Source: JADZAI01 sp047602465 (GTDB lineage: Bacteria > Pseudomonadota > Alphaproteobacteria > Micropepsales > Micropepsaceae). From it: a stretch of 64,000 nt of DNA. The DNA lies in contig JASGHF010000002.1 in the NCBI GenBank assembly GCA_047602465.1, positions 372,001 through 436,000 on the forward strand, read 5' to 3'. Every line of letters starts with the position of its first letter. The first letter of the stretch is position 1. The position numbers were made by a program, and so were the translations under genes. The notes beneath the pieces are model-generated. The model was not told the DNA's origin. It saw only the letters and a list, made by a program, of their open reading frames with translations, and ran no database searches. Of this stretch, positions 16,711 through 25,198 are shown one piece after another.

Positions 16711-18243
16711 ATGACGCACACCATCCTCATCGTCGATGACGATCCGACCCAGCGCCGCCTGATGCAGGCGGTGATCGAGCGGAACGGGTTCCAGACGCTC
16801 CAGGCCGCCAGCGCGGACGAGCTATTCCGTGTCCTCGCAAGCCCGCAAGGCCCGGATGTCGGCATGGTCATGCTCGATCTCGTCATGCCCGGCGAAGACG
16901 GCATTTCGGCGCTGAAGCGCCTCCGCCCCGGCAATCCGGAACTTCCCGTCATCGTGCTGACCGCGCAGGGCGGCATCGAAACCGTCGTCTCGGCCATGCG
17001 CGCCGGTGCGGATGACTTCCTCGTGAAGCCGGCCAGCCCGGAACGCATCCTCGTTTCCATCCGCAACTGCCTGAAGGTCAAGGCGCTGACCGGCGAGGTC
17101 CAGCGCCTGAAGAAGCGCTCGGGCGGCCATCTCGGCTTCTCCGACCTCATCGCGAAATCCGCCGCCATGCGCACCGTCGTGCGTCTGGGCGAGCGCGGCG
17201 CGCAGTCGAACATTCCCATTCTCATCGAAGGCGAAAGCGGCGTCGGCAAGGAAGTCCTCGCCCGCGCGATCCAGCAGGCCTCCGACCGTTCCAACAAGCC
17301 CTTCGTCGCCGTGAACTGCGGCGCGATTCCGGAAAACCTGATCGAGTTGATCCTCTTCGGTCACGAGAAGGGCGCCTTCACCGGCGCGGGCGAAAAGCAT
17401 ATCGGCAAGTTCCAGGAAGCCGACGGCGGCACGCTGTTTCTGGACGAGATCGGCGAACTGCGTCTCGACATGCAGGTGAAGCTGCTGCGCGCCATCCAGG
17501 AGGGCGAGGTCGATCCCGTCGGCGCCAAGCGTCCGGTCAAGATCAATATCCGCCTCATCTCCGCGACCAACCGCAACCTGACGCAGCTCGCGCAGGACGG
17601 CCGTTTCCGCGAAGACCTCTATTACCGCCTCAACGTCTTCCCCGTTCAGGTGCCGCCTTTGCGCGACCGCATGGACGACGTGCCGGACCTCATCCAGTTC
17701 TTCATCGAGCGCTTCGCGGCCGAGGAAAACAAGAAGGTCATCGGCATCGAACCGGCGGCCCTGAACCTGCTGCAGTCCTATGCCTGGCCGGGCAATATCC
17801 GCCAGCTGGAGAACACCGTCTTCCGCGCGGTCGTCCTTTGCGACGGCGCGCAGCTCGCCATCGCCGACTTCCCGCAGATCGCCAGCCTCATGGGCGTCGA
17901 GATCAAGGCGCGCGCTGTCGATATCGCCGCGCCGGTCCAGATGGCTGTCGGCCACGATGTCGCCTACACGCCCTCGACCGGCGGCGGCGGCGGCGGCACG
18001 GGGTTCGAACCGCCCTCGTCCGGCTCGGTGCGTCTGCCCAACGGGCTTGAGATCAAGGCCATGGACGGCGCGGGGCATCTGCGCCGGCTGGAGGAGATCG
18101 AGAACGATCTCATCCGCTTCGCCATTGACCTCTATGACGGGCACATGACCGAAGTCGCGCGCCGCCTTGGCATCGGGCGTTCGACGCTCTATCGCAAGCT
18201 TCGTGAGATGGGCCTTGCCGACAAGGCCGACGCCGCCGAATAG
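16711..18243 (+). CDS. NtrC-class sigma-54-dependent response regulator (TacA-like)
   Basis: The 510-residue protein has a receiver domain (residues 1-125, phosphoacceptor Asp56 in VMLDLVMPG), then a sigma-54 AAA+ domain (about 145-380) with Walker A GESGVGKE (about 174-181) and an intact GAFTGA loop at 221-226. A glycine-rich linker (TGGGGGGTG) leads to a Fis-type helix-turn-helix at the C-terminus (ARRLGIGRSTLYRKLREMG). It should activate RNA polymerase with sigma-54. In Caulobacter the similar regulator TacA drives stalk and polar genes. No histidine kinase is adjacent. Sigma-54 promoters before hfaA and the HfaD-like gene make it a candidate regulator of them. Confidence 0.92.
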   Translation: MTHTILIVDDDPTQRRLMQAVIERNGFQTLQAASADELFRVLASPQGPDVGMVMLDLVMPGEDGISALKRLRPGNPELPVIVLTAQGGIETVVSAMRAGADDFLVKPASPERILVSIRNCLKVKALTGEVQRLKKRSGGHLGFSDLIAKSAAMRTVVRLGERGAQSNIPILIEGESGVGKEVLARAIQQASDRSNKPFVAVNCGAIPENLIELILFGHEKGAFTGAGEKHIGKFQEADGGTLFLDEIGELRLDMQVKLLRAIQEGEVDPVGAKRPVKINIRLISATNRNLTQLAQDGRFREDLYYRLNVFPVQVPPLRDRMDDVPDLIQFFIERFAAEENKKVIGIEPAALNLLQSYAWPGNIRQLENTVFRAVVLCDGAQLAIADFPQIASLMGVEIKARAVDIAAPVQMAVGHDVAYTPSTGGGGGGTGFEPPSSGSVRLPNGLEIKAMDGAGHLRRLEEIENDLIRFAIDLYDGHMTEVARRLGIGRSTLYRKLREMGLADKADAAE

Positions 18244-18264
18244 CGGCCAGCCGGAGGCTTCGCT

Positions 18265-19269
18265 TTGACCAAGGCCGTCCTCGTCACCGGCGGCGCCGGC
18301 TATATCGGCGCCCATGCCTGCAAGGCGCTGGCGAAAGCCGGCTATCTGCCCGTCGTCTATGACGATCTGAGCTTGGGGCACGCCGCCCACATCAAATGGG
18401 GTCCGCATGTCCATGGCGACATCCGCGACCGCGCCGCCATCGAAGCGGCCCTGACATCCCACAAGGCCGAAGCCGTCATCCACTTCGCGGCGCTCTCGGC
18501 GGTCGGCGAATCCATGGCCGAGCCCGCCCGCTACTACGACACCAATGTCCGCGGCACGATGGCCCTGCTCGACGCCATGGTCGCGACCGGCACGCCCCAC
18601 CTCGTCTTCTCGTCCACCGCCGCCGTCTATGGCGAACCCGACAAGCTGCCCATTTCCGAAGACGCGGCGCTCCTCCCGGTGAACCCCTATGGCCGCACGA
18701 AACTCATCTGCGAGCGCATGGCCGCCGACTATGCGGTCCATGGCGTGAAGGCCGTGGCGCTGCGCTATTTCAACGCCTCCGGGGCCGACCCGGAGACCGA
18801 AATCGGCGAGAAACGCGCCGCCGAGACCCACCTCATCCCCCGCGCCATGATGGCCTTGCAGGGCTATATCCACGACTTCCAGGTCTTCGGCAGCGACTTC
18901 CCCACGCCCGACGGCACCGCCATCCGCGACTATATCCATGTGACGGACCTCGCCGAAGGGCACGTTCTGGCGCTCCGGCACCTTGAAAACGGCGGCGCGC
19001 CCGGCGCGTTCAATCTCGGCGTCGGCCACGGCTATTCCGTGCTGGAGATTCTCAAAGCCGTCGCCGCCGCCTCGGGCCGCGAGATCCCCGCCCCCAAAGG
19101 CGCGCGCCGCCCCGGCGATCCCAACATCCTTGTCGCCGATCCGTCACGCGCCCGTGCGACCCTCGGATTCGCGCCGCTTCACTCCGATCTCAAGACCATT
19201 GCGGAGACCGCCTGGAAGTGGCACCGCATCGCCCATCCGGCGCGTAACGATCCCGCGCCGCAAGGCTAG
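18265..19269 (+). CDS. galE: UDP-glucose 4-epimerase
   Basis: The 334-residue extended SDR interconverts UDP-glucose and UDP-galactose. It shows the NAD-binding GGAGYIG near the N-terminus, the catalytic YGRTK (Tyr near residue 149) and the GalE-type LRYFNASGADP segment. The start is a TTG at 18265; GGAGG (18253-18257) seven bases upstream makes it the best start. It follows the response regulator by 21 bases and precedes ugd by nine, so the three could be one transcript. Confidence 0.93.
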   Translation: MTKAVLVTGGAGYIGAHACKALAKAGYLPVVYDDLSLGHAAHIKWGPHVHGDIRDRAAIEAALTSHKAEAVIHFAALSAVGESMAEPARYYDTNVRGTMALLDAMVATGTPHLVFSSTAAVYGEPDKLPISEDAALLPVNPYGRTKLICERMAADYAVHGVKAVALRYFNASGADPETEIGEKRAAETHLIPRAMMALQGYIHDFQVFGSDFPTPDGTAIRDYIHVTDLAEGHVLALRHLENGGAPGAFNLGVGHGYSVLEILKAVAAASGREIPAPKGARRPGDPNILVADPSRARATLGFAPLHSDLKTIAETAWKWHRIAHPARNDPAPQG

Positions 19270-19278
19270 GGAACAGAC

Positions 19279-20577
19279 ATGCGCATCGCGATGATCGGGA
19301 CGGGCTATGTCGGCCTCGTCTCGGGCGCCTGCTTCGCCGATTTCGGCCACGACGTCGTCTGCATCGACAAGGACGCCGGCAAGATCGCGCGCCTGAACAA
19401 GGGCGAAGTGCCGATCTACGAACCCGGCCTCGACGAGATCATCGCCCGCAACGTGCGCGAAGGCCGGCTCGCCTTCACCACCGAAGCCGCCGGCATGAAG
19501 AACGCGGACGCCATTTTCATCGCCGTCGGCACGCCCTCGCGCCGCGGCGACGGCCATGCGGACCTGACCTATGTCTATGCCGCCGCCGAAGAGGTCGCGG
19601 GCCTGATCGACGGCTTCACCGTCGTCGTCACCAAATCCACCGTGCCGGTCGGCACCGGCGACGAGATCGAGGCGATCCTCAGGCGCGTGCGCCCCGATGG
19701 CGATTTCGCCGTCGTCTCCAACCCGGAATTCCTGCGCGAAGGTTCCGCCATCGAGGACTTCAAGCGCCCCGACCGTGTCGTCGTCGGGACCGAAGACATG
19801 CGCGCGCAAGGGTTGATGCGCGAAATCTACCGCCCGCTCTTCCTCAACGAGACGCCGATCCTCTTCACCTCGCGCCGCACGTCGGAACTGACGAAATACG
19901 CCGCCAACGCCTTCCTCGCGATGAAGATCACTTTCATCAACCAGATGGCCGATCTCTGCGAAGCGCTGGGCGCAGACGTGCAGCAGGTCGCGCGCGGCAT
20001 CGGCCTCGACAAGCGCATCGCGCCGAAATTCCTCCATGCCGGCCCCGGCTATGGCGGCTCGTGCTTTCCGAAAGATACGCTCGCCCTCGTCCGCACCGCG
20101 CGCGATGCCGGCAGCCCTGTCTCGCTGATCGAGGCGACCGTCGCCTCGAACGATGGCCGCAAGCTGGCGATGGCGGAAAAGATCATCGCCGCGATGGGCG
20201 GCGTGAAGGGAAAGACGGTCGGCGTGCTCGGCCTCACCTTCAAGCCCAAGACCGACGACATGCGCGATGCGCCCAGCCTCGCCATCGTGCCCGCGCTGCA
20301 GGCGGCGGGCGCGAAGGTCCAGGCCTTCGACCCCGAAGGCCGTCACGAGGCCGAGCCGCTGCTTCCCGGCGTCGATTTCCGCGCCGGCGCCTATGAGGCG
20401 GCCGACGGCGCCGACGGCCTCGTCATCCTCACCGAGTGGGACCAGTTCCGCGCGCTCGATATGACGCGCCTCAAATCGCTTCTGAACGCGCCCGTGGTGG
20501 TCGATCTGCGCAACATCTACGATCCGGCTGACATGCGCAGCCGCGGTTTCAGCTATACGAGCGTCGGGCGTCTCTAG
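19279..20577 (+). CDS. ugd: UDP-glucose 6-dehydrogenase
   Basis: The 432-residue enzyme oxidises UDP-glucose to UDP-glucuronate with two NAD. The N-terminal MRIAMIGTGYVGLVSGACF is the Rossmann signature. The catalytic Cys262 lies in GYGGSCFPKDT, and ILTEWDQFRALD near the end is typical. GDP-mannose dehydrogenase is a related alternative, but the sequence follows the UDP-glucose pattern. Its TAG overlaps the GTG of the next gene by one base. Confidence 0.93.
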   Translation: MRIAMIGTGYVGLVSGACFADFGHDVVCIDKDAGKIARLNKGEVPIYEPGLDEIIARNVREGRLAFTTEAAGMKNADAIFIAVGTPSRRGDGHADLTYVYAAAEEVAGLIDGFTVVVTKSTVPVGTGDEIEAILRRVRPDGDFAVVSNPEFLREGSAIEDFKRPDRVVVGTEDMRAQGLMREIYRPLFLNETPILFTSRRTSELTKYAANAFLAMKITFINQMADLCEALGADVQQVARGIGLDKRIAPKFLHAGPGYGGSCFPKDTLALVRTARDAGSPVSLIEATVASNDGRKLAMAEKIIAAMGGVKGKTVGVLGLTFKPKTDDMRDAPSLAIVPALQAAGAKVQAFDPEGRHEAEPLLPGVDFRAGAYEAADGADGLVILTEWDQFRALDMTRLKSLLNAPVVVDLRNIYDPADMRSRGFSYTSVGRL

Positions 20578-21344
20578 TGCGGGGCGCGCGCACCGCGCTG
20601 GCGCTGGCCGCCCTCACCGGCGCGGCGTCCGCCGAGACCCTCACGCTCGACTACCAGATGCGCGTGATGGGCTTCACCGTCGCCTATGCGCGGGTCGACG
20701 CGGCCATCGAGGACACCCGCTACACGATCCGCGTGACGGGCGAGAATACCGGTCTCGCCGACCTCTTCGGCAGCCTCACGCTGGATGCGACGGCTTCCGG
20801 CGCCTTTCCCGGCCGCATCATCGTGCCGACCTATTTCGAGACCAGGAATCTCTATGACGGCGCGCCGCGCCAGACGCGCGTGGTGTGGACGGGCGCCGAC
20901 GCGAACCCCGAAATCATCACGCCCTCGCTGGAAGTCGAAGACCGCACGCCCATTCCCGACGAGGCGCGCGAGGATGCGCTCGATCCCATCAGCGCCCTTC
21001 TCGCCTTCGCCTATGGCGAGCCGTCGCGCTGGCGCTGCCTTGGCGACGTGAAGGTCTATGACGGCCGGCGCAGCTACACGCTGACTCTGGATGAAGGCAT
21101 CGTCGAGCGCGTCCGCATCGGCAGCTACGAGCTGACCGCGCTCAAATGCCGGATCGTCTATCTGCGGACCGGCGGCAAGGCGCCGGGCGGCTGGCTGTCG
21201 TCATCGGACGACCGCGACGAGGCCGAAATCTGGTTCTGGATCGACGGCGAGGGCCGCGCTTTGCCCGTCCTTCTGGAAGGCGATGCGCCGATCGGTTCGG
21301 CCGTGGCCGAACTCCAGGCGCTGCCCGGCTATCCGAACGACTGA
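20577..21344 (+). CDS. DUF3108 secreted/periplasmic protein
   Basis: The 255-residue protein starts with GTG 20577, overlapping the ugd stop (TAGTG). A signal peptide MRGARTALALAALTGAASAE is followed by a beta-rich domain beginning TLDYQMRVMGFTVAYARVDA, which matches DUF3108. Family members are periplasmic proteins of unknown function. The tight overlap with ugd suggests a role linked to envelope polysaccharide, but that is inference. Confidence 0.8.
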   Translation: MRGARTALALAALTGAASAETLTLDYQMRVMGFTVAYARVDAAIEDTRYTIRVTGENTGLADLFGSLTLDATASGAFPGRIIVPTYFETRNLYDGAPRQTRVVWTGADANPEIITPSLEVEDRTPIPDEAREDALDPISALLAFAYGEPSRWRCLGDVKVYDGRRSYTLTLDEGIVERVRIGSYELTALKCRIVYLRTGGKAPGGWLSSSDDRDEAEIWFWIDGEGRALPVLLEGDAPIGSAVAELQALPGYPND

Positions 21345-21357
21345 CGGCGCGCGCCGT

Positions 21358-21603
21358 TCAGCGGCCCGAACCGACCGCGCTCAGATAAAGGTCCAGCATC
21401 TCTTCTTCGGTCGAGCGCTCGGCGGCGTCCATCTTGCGGATGCGGATGACCTTGCGGAGGATCTTCACGTCGAAGCCATTGCCCTTCGCCTCGGCGTAGA
21501 CTTCCTTGATGTCGTCGGAGAGCGCCTTTTTTTCCTCTTCCAGGCGCTCGATCCGTTCCACCACGGATTTCAGCTGATCCTTGGCGAAATTGGTCTTGCT
21601 CAT
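21358..21603 (-). CDS. gapR: GapR nucleoid-associated protein (DUF2312)
   Basis: The 81-residue helical protein contains IERLEEEKKALSDDIKEVYA and EAKGNGFDVKILRKVIRIRK, nearly identical in pattern to Caulobacter GapR. GapR binds AT-rich, overtwisted DNA ahead of forks and transcription units and is needed for asymmetric growth and replication in Caulobacter. It starts at ATG 21603 and is monocistronic. The DUF2312 family is widespread in alphaproteobacteria. Confidence 0.9.
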   Translation of the reverse strand: MSKTNFAKDQLKSVVERIERLEEEKKALSDDIKEVYAEAKGNGFDVKILRKVIRIRKMDAAERSTEEEMLDLYLSAVGSGR

Positions 21604-21684
21604 GGGGAAATGCTCCGCGAATGCCCGAAAGGGCGCGGACCCTACTCGGGCGTCCTCACCCGTTCAAGCCGCTCACGCGGCCGC

Positions 21685-22752
21685 TCATTCGGCGGCTTCG
21701 GCCTTCGGCGCGAACAGGCCCGGCGCCTGCTTCACGCTCTGCGTCTTGTCCTTGTGGACGACCAGCACGGCATCCGCCGTTTCGACCACGATCATGTCGT
21801 CCGCGCCGATCACCACGACATTGCGCGACGAGGCGCGCACATAGCAGCCCTTGGATTCCAGCGCCCTGGCCCGGCCGATCAGCGCATTGCCGGCTTCGTC
21901 ACGCGGCGCCAGCTCCATCAGCGTCGCCCACGAGCCGACATCGCTCCAGCCGATCGAGGCCGGCACCATCGCGGCCTTGTCCGTCTTTTCCGCGACCGCA
22001 TAGTCGATCGATTCCGACGGGCATTGCGCCCACACCGCCGCGTCGGCGATGCGGCCCTGCTCCGTCACGCGGCTCGACTCCCATGCCGCCTTCACCGCCG
22101 CCGCGATATCCGGCCGGTGCGTCTCCAGCTCGTTCAGGAAGTCGCGCGCGCGGAACACGAAGATGCCGGCGTTCCAGAAATAGCCGCCCGAGGTCACGAA
22201 CTTCACGGCGGTCGAAAGGTCCGGCTTCTCGACGAACTGCGCCACGTCGAAGCCTGCGCCATGCGGCGCGCCGGCGTGGATATAGCCATAGCCGGTATGG
22301 GGCGAGGTCGGCACGATGCCGAGCGTCACGAAACGGCCTTCGGCCGCCAGCTTCGCGGCCTCGGCGACCACACGGGTGAATTCCGGTCCATTAGCGATGT
22401 GATGATCGGACGCGAGCAGCGCCAGGATCGCGTCCTCGTCGTCGGCCAGCGCCGCATAGGCGGCGAAGGCGGCGGCGGGGGCCGTGTTGCGCGGGGAAGG
22501 TTCCAGCAGCATCACCGCATCCAGCGCACCGCCTGCGGCGGCGTGGTCGCGCGCCTCGTGGGCGAAGGCCGCGTTGGTGACGATCAGCGGCGGCCGGTCA
22601 TGCGGAAAATCCAGCGCCCGCGCCACCGTGGCGCTCAGCAGGGATTTGTCGCCGATCAGCGGATGGAACTGTTTGGGCGCAGCGTCATTGGAGACGGGCC
22701 AGAGGCGGGTGCCCGCGCCTCCACACAGAATTGCAGCCCTGACGGCTGGCAT
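21685..22752 (-). CDS. manC: Mannose-1-phosphate guanylyltransferase
   Basis: The 355-residue enzyme makes GDP-mannose from GTP and mannose-1-phosphate. It has the nucleotidyltransferase loop AAILCGGAGTRLWPVSNDAAPKQF, then FVEKPDLSTA and SIGWSDVGSW. It lacks the C-terminal phosphomannose isomerase domain of bifunctional ManC/AlgA. It supplies GDP-mannose to Gmd, Fcl and Rmd in this window. It begins MPAVRAAILCGG at ATG 22752. Confidence 0.94.
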   Translation of the reverse strand: MPAVRAAILCGGAGTRLWPVSNDAAPKQFHPLIGDKSLLSATVARALDFPHDRPPLIVTNAAFAHEARDHAAAGGALDAVMLLEPSPRNTAPAAAFAAYAALADDEDAILALLASDHHIANGPEFTRVVAEAAKLAAEGRFVTLGIVPTSPHTGYGYIHAGAPHGAGFDVAQFVEKPDLSTAVKFVTSGGYFWNAGIFVFRARDFLNELETHRPDIAAAVKAAWESSRVTEQGRIADAAVWAQCPSESIDYAVAEKTDKAAMVPASIGWSDVGSWATLMELAPRDEAGNALIGRARALESKGCYVRASSRNVVVIGADDMIVVETADAVLVVHKDKTQSVKQAPGLFAPKAEAAE

Positions 22753-22840
22753 GATGCGCTCTGACTCCGGCTGATGCGTCCAGTCGCGGATTTTCCCGCA
22801 ACTGCGAAGGTCGCGTCAAGCCGGGGCTGGAAACCGCTCC

Positions 22841-23149
22841 CTACGCCTTGGGAAAGGCCGAAAAAGGAAACGGCGCCGTGTCGCGGGCGAAGGTGATGTA
22901 GCCGGTGATTTCGCCCATATAGGCGCCCAGCCGCGCGCCGAAATGCGAAAGATCGCCGCTGGCGTCCGAATCGAAGGCCCGCAGGATGAACTGCGCGATC
23001 GCCACGAACAGGGCCGCCCAGAACGACAACCAGAACATCGCGAACAGGAAGACGCTGATGAGCAGCCTGCGGAACGGGTAGCCCGCCCCGGTGCGCGGCG
23101 TATCGGGAGCCGGAGTAAGGCCGTTTTCAGCCGGATTTGCGCTCGTCAT
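22841..23149 (-). CDS. DUF4389 membrane protein
   Basis: The 102-residue protein has a polar N-terminus, a hydrophobic segment LLISVFLFAMFWLSFWAALF, then FGARLGAYMGEITGYITF and a PFPFSAFPKA tail. The order RLL-hydrophobic-FGxxLxxYxxxIxxYxxF-PFPF is the DUF4389 pattern. Function is unknown; it is an inner-membrane protein. It starts at ATG 23149 and is 49 bases downstream of the rhomboid stop in the same direction. Confidence 0.8.
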   Translation of the reverse strand: MTSANPAENGLTPAPDTPRTGAGYPFRRLLISVFLFAMFWLSFWAALFVAIAQFILRAFDSDASGDLSHFGARLGAYMGEITGYITFARDTAPFPFSAFPKA

Positions 23150-23198
23150 GGGTCAGAAACCTCCAGACTCGACGAAATGGCCCTGCCGGACCCCGCCT

Positions 23199-23891
23199 TC
23201 AAGACTGCGGCGGCCAGGGTCGCGGCCGTGCGCCTTTGACGAAAACGCCGGCCAGCAGCAGGCCTGCAACATAACCGCCGATATGCGCGATGGCGGCGAT
23301 CCCCGTCACAACCCCGCCGCCCAGTTTGTCCCACAGGAAAAACGCCGCGTTGAGGCCGATCCACAGCCAGGTGAAGGTGATGACCGGCGGCCGGCCGATC
23401 GGCGCCACGATCTCGCCCTGCGACAGGCGCCGCGCGCGGAACCGCAGCGCCGCGCCGATCAACCCGCCCGCGCCCGCCGACGCGCCGATGACCGGGTTGG
23501 CCTCGCCCCAGTGAACGGCGAGATGCGCAAGGCCGCCGCCGATGGTCGACAGCGCGAACAGGATGATCATTCCCGTCGTGCCGCAATTGCGCTGCACCGG
23601 CCCCGCCGCCGCCATCAGCAGCGCGCAGTTCACGATCACATGCATCCAGTCGTAATGCAGGAAGCCATAGGTGAGCAGGTCCGCGACCGACAGCGCGGTG
23701 CGCGCATCGTCGCCCGTCAGGAACATCGAGGGCACCAGCGACAGGCTGGCATAGGCCCACGCCTTCCACGCGACCGGCGCGAATGTCACAAGCCCATGGA
23801 GCGCAATGAACAGGCCGGCGAAGGCCGGAACCTGCCACGGCACCAGGAACAGCGGCTCGGCGCTCCGCGGCGGCGGAAAATCGTGGCTCAC
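23199..23891 (-). CDS. Rhomboid-family intramembrane protein
   Basis: The 230-residue membrane protein has about six hydrophobic segments. Rhomboid signatures are visible: WMHVIVNCALLMAAAGPVQ, the catalytic-serine region VIGASAGAGGLIGA and a C-terminal AHIGGYVAGLLLAG with the catalytic His. The usual GxSG reads GASA here, so the Ser is kept but the following Gly is replaced by Ala. It starts at GTG 23891, overlapping the stop of the isomerase by four bases (GTGA). It is either a serine protease or an inactive relative. Confidence 0.85.
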   Translation of the reverse strand: MSHDFPPPRSAEPLFLVPWQVPAFAGLFIALHGLVTFAPVAWKAWAYASLSLVPSMFLTGDDARTALSVADLLTYGFLHYDWMHVIVNCALLMAAAGPVQRNCGTTGMIILFALSTIGGGLAHLAVHWGEANPVIGASAGAGGLIGAALRFRARRLSQGEIVAPIGRPPVITFTWLWIGLNAAFFLWDKLGGGVVTGIAAIAHIGGYVAGLLLAGVFVKGARPRPWPPQS

Positions 23892-24496
23892 GAGGCGGCC
23901 TTTTTCAGCGCCGCCTCGACCAGCGGCAACCTGTCATTGCCGAAATACATGTCGCCATCAACAAACATTGTCGGCGAACCGAACCCGCCCCGCCCGATCA
24001 GCTCATCCGTCGCGGCCCGCAGGCGCTCCTTGTTCTTCGGATCGTCCAGCGCCGCGCCGAACGCGGCCGCGTCGAGACCCGCCGCCGCAGCGCATTCCGC
24101 CAGAACGGCCGGATCGGAAATGTCGCGATCTTCACCCCAATAGGTCTCGAACACCGCCCTGGCGTAGGGAACCAGCCTGCCCTCATCCAGCGCGTGATAC
24201 GCGCCGCGCATCGCCTTCACGGCATTCACCGGAAAGACCCGGGGCGGCCAGGCGATCTTCACGCCCACCAGCCGCGCCCAGTCCTGCATGTCCTTGTTGT
24301 AATAGTCGCGCTGGCGCGGTTCCGGATTGGCGCGCCGGTCATAGACGCCCTTGTTCACCGCATTGAAGATGCCGCCGACCAGGATCGGCTTCCACTCGAT
24401 CCTCACGCCCGCCCACGCCGCCACGTCATGTACGCGCGTGAAAGCGAGATACGTCCACGGCGAGGAGCAGTCGAAATAGAATTCCAGCACCGCCAT
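23888..24496 (-). CDS. 2-hydroxychromene-2-carboxylate isomerase / DsbA-like (kappa GST) protein
   Basis: The 202-residue protein starts MAVLEFYFDCSSPWTYLAF, the active-site end of HCCA isomerase-type DsbA-like folds, and ends with GGFGSPTMFVDGDMYFGNDRL, also diagnostic. Such enzymes use glutathione in aromatic degradation, but distant members act on unknown substrates. ATG 24496 is preferred over the upstream 24508. It is translationally coupled to the rhomboid gene. Confidence 0.85.
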   Translation of the reverse strand: MAVLEFYFDCSSPWTYLAFTRVHDVAAWAGVRIEWKPILVGGIFNAVNKGVYDRRANPEPRQRDYYNKDMQDWARLVGVKIAWPPRVFPVNAVKAMRGAYHALDEGRLVPYARAVFETYWGEDRDISDPAVLAECAAAAGLDAAAFGAALDDPKNKERLRAATDELIGRGGFGSPTMFVDGDMYFGNDRLPLVEAALKKAAS

Positions 24497-24516
24497 CACG
24501 CCCGCCACAGCCCGTT

Positions 24517-24531
24517 TTAATCTCCCGCTAA
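24517..24531. promoter_or_regulatory. CtrA-like box TTAA-N7-CTAA
   Basis: TTAA (24517-24520), seven bases, CTAA (24528-24531), plus another CTAA at 24534. This is one mismatch from the Caulobacter CtrA consensus TTAA-N7-TTAA. It is 245 bases before hfaA and 20 bases before the divergent isomerase start. Pattern match only. Confidence 0.3.
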
Positions 24532-24662
24532 CGCTAACAACATTCGCCGATGTGGCGCAAATGTCGTGTCAGAGCGGCACATCTTCACCATACGCCGCAT
24601 GCACAGCACATCCGCCGGCGGGACCGGAAAACGCTCCGCTTCGATACGGTAAGATTAAATTC

Positions 24663-24677
24663 ACCATCGTCACCCGC
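24663..24677 (+). promoter_or_regulatory. Candidate upstream activator site shared by hfaA and the HfaD-like gene
   Basis: ACCATCGTCACCCGC here differs by one base from ACCATCGTCATCCGC at 42410-42424. It starts 58 bases before the first base of the sigma-54 element. The other copy starts 47 bases before its own element, about one helical turn different. Confidence 0.45.
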
Positions 24678-24720
24678 GCCGCGCCTGCCGCAGAGACCTT
24701 GCAAGAGGCCGGAATCGCGC

Positions 24721-24736
24721 TGGCATAGGCGTTGCA
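24721..24736 (+). promoter_or_regulatory. Sigma-54 (-24/-12) promoter of hfaA
   Basis: TGGCATAGGCGTTGCA has the invariant GG and GC separated by ten bases and matches the consensus TGGCAC-N5-TTGCA closely. Transcription would begin near 24747, about 29 bases before the hfaA ATG. Confidence 0.7.
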
Positions 24737-24775
24737 GCCGTCACGGCCGAACACACCTCCCTGAGGCCAACGGAC

Positions 24776-25198
24776 ATGCAGTATCGCTCCGCCACCACCG
24801 CTCTCGTCGCCGCCACCGCTGTGGCTTTGACGCTTATTTCATCTGCTTCTGCGCAGACTGTCCGCCGTTCGTCCGGTGATGGCGCCGATGTCATGGCGCG
24901 TGCTTACGGGACGTCGCCGGGGCAGGAGAATGCACCGATGAATGGTTCGACACGGGATGCCAACGGCAACCGCGTCATCGTGAACGGCGTCTACGCAGGT
25001 AGCGCCTACACGAGCCAGGACGGTCTGACCTATGGCGTGGGCCGCAACTCGGCCGGCGCAGGGACCGTCTCCGGCACCGCCATCGGCAACAATCTCAATG
25101 TCGTGGTGTCGGGTAGCTACAACACGGTGATCGTCACCGCGGACCAGAATAACTCGGGCGACCAGACGGTCGTCCTGAATGGAGGGCTGAAGTTTTGA
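24776..25198 (+). CDS. hfaA: Holdfast anchor protein HfaA
   Basis: The 140-residue secreted protein has a signal peptide (MQYRSATTALVAATAVALTL then ISSASA-Q). The segment STRDANGNRVIVNG (residues 58-71) is typical of HfaA. A curli-like stretch follows: SGTAIGNNLNVVVSGSYNTV and ADQNNSGDQTVVLNGGL. In Caulobacter, HfaA, HfaB and HfaD anchor the polar holdfast to the cell envelope, and HfaA forms amyloid-like, detergent-resistant polymers. It begins at ATG 24776 and overlaps hfaB by four bases (TTGA). Its sigma-54 promoter suggests developmental control. Confidence 0.85.
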   Translation: MQYRSATTALVAATAVALTLISSASAQTVRRSSGDGADVMARAYGTSPGQENAPMNGSTRDANGNRVIVNGVYAGSAYTSQDGLTYGVGRNSAGAGTVSGTAIGNNLNVVVSGSYNTVIVTADQNNSGDQTVVLNGGLKF

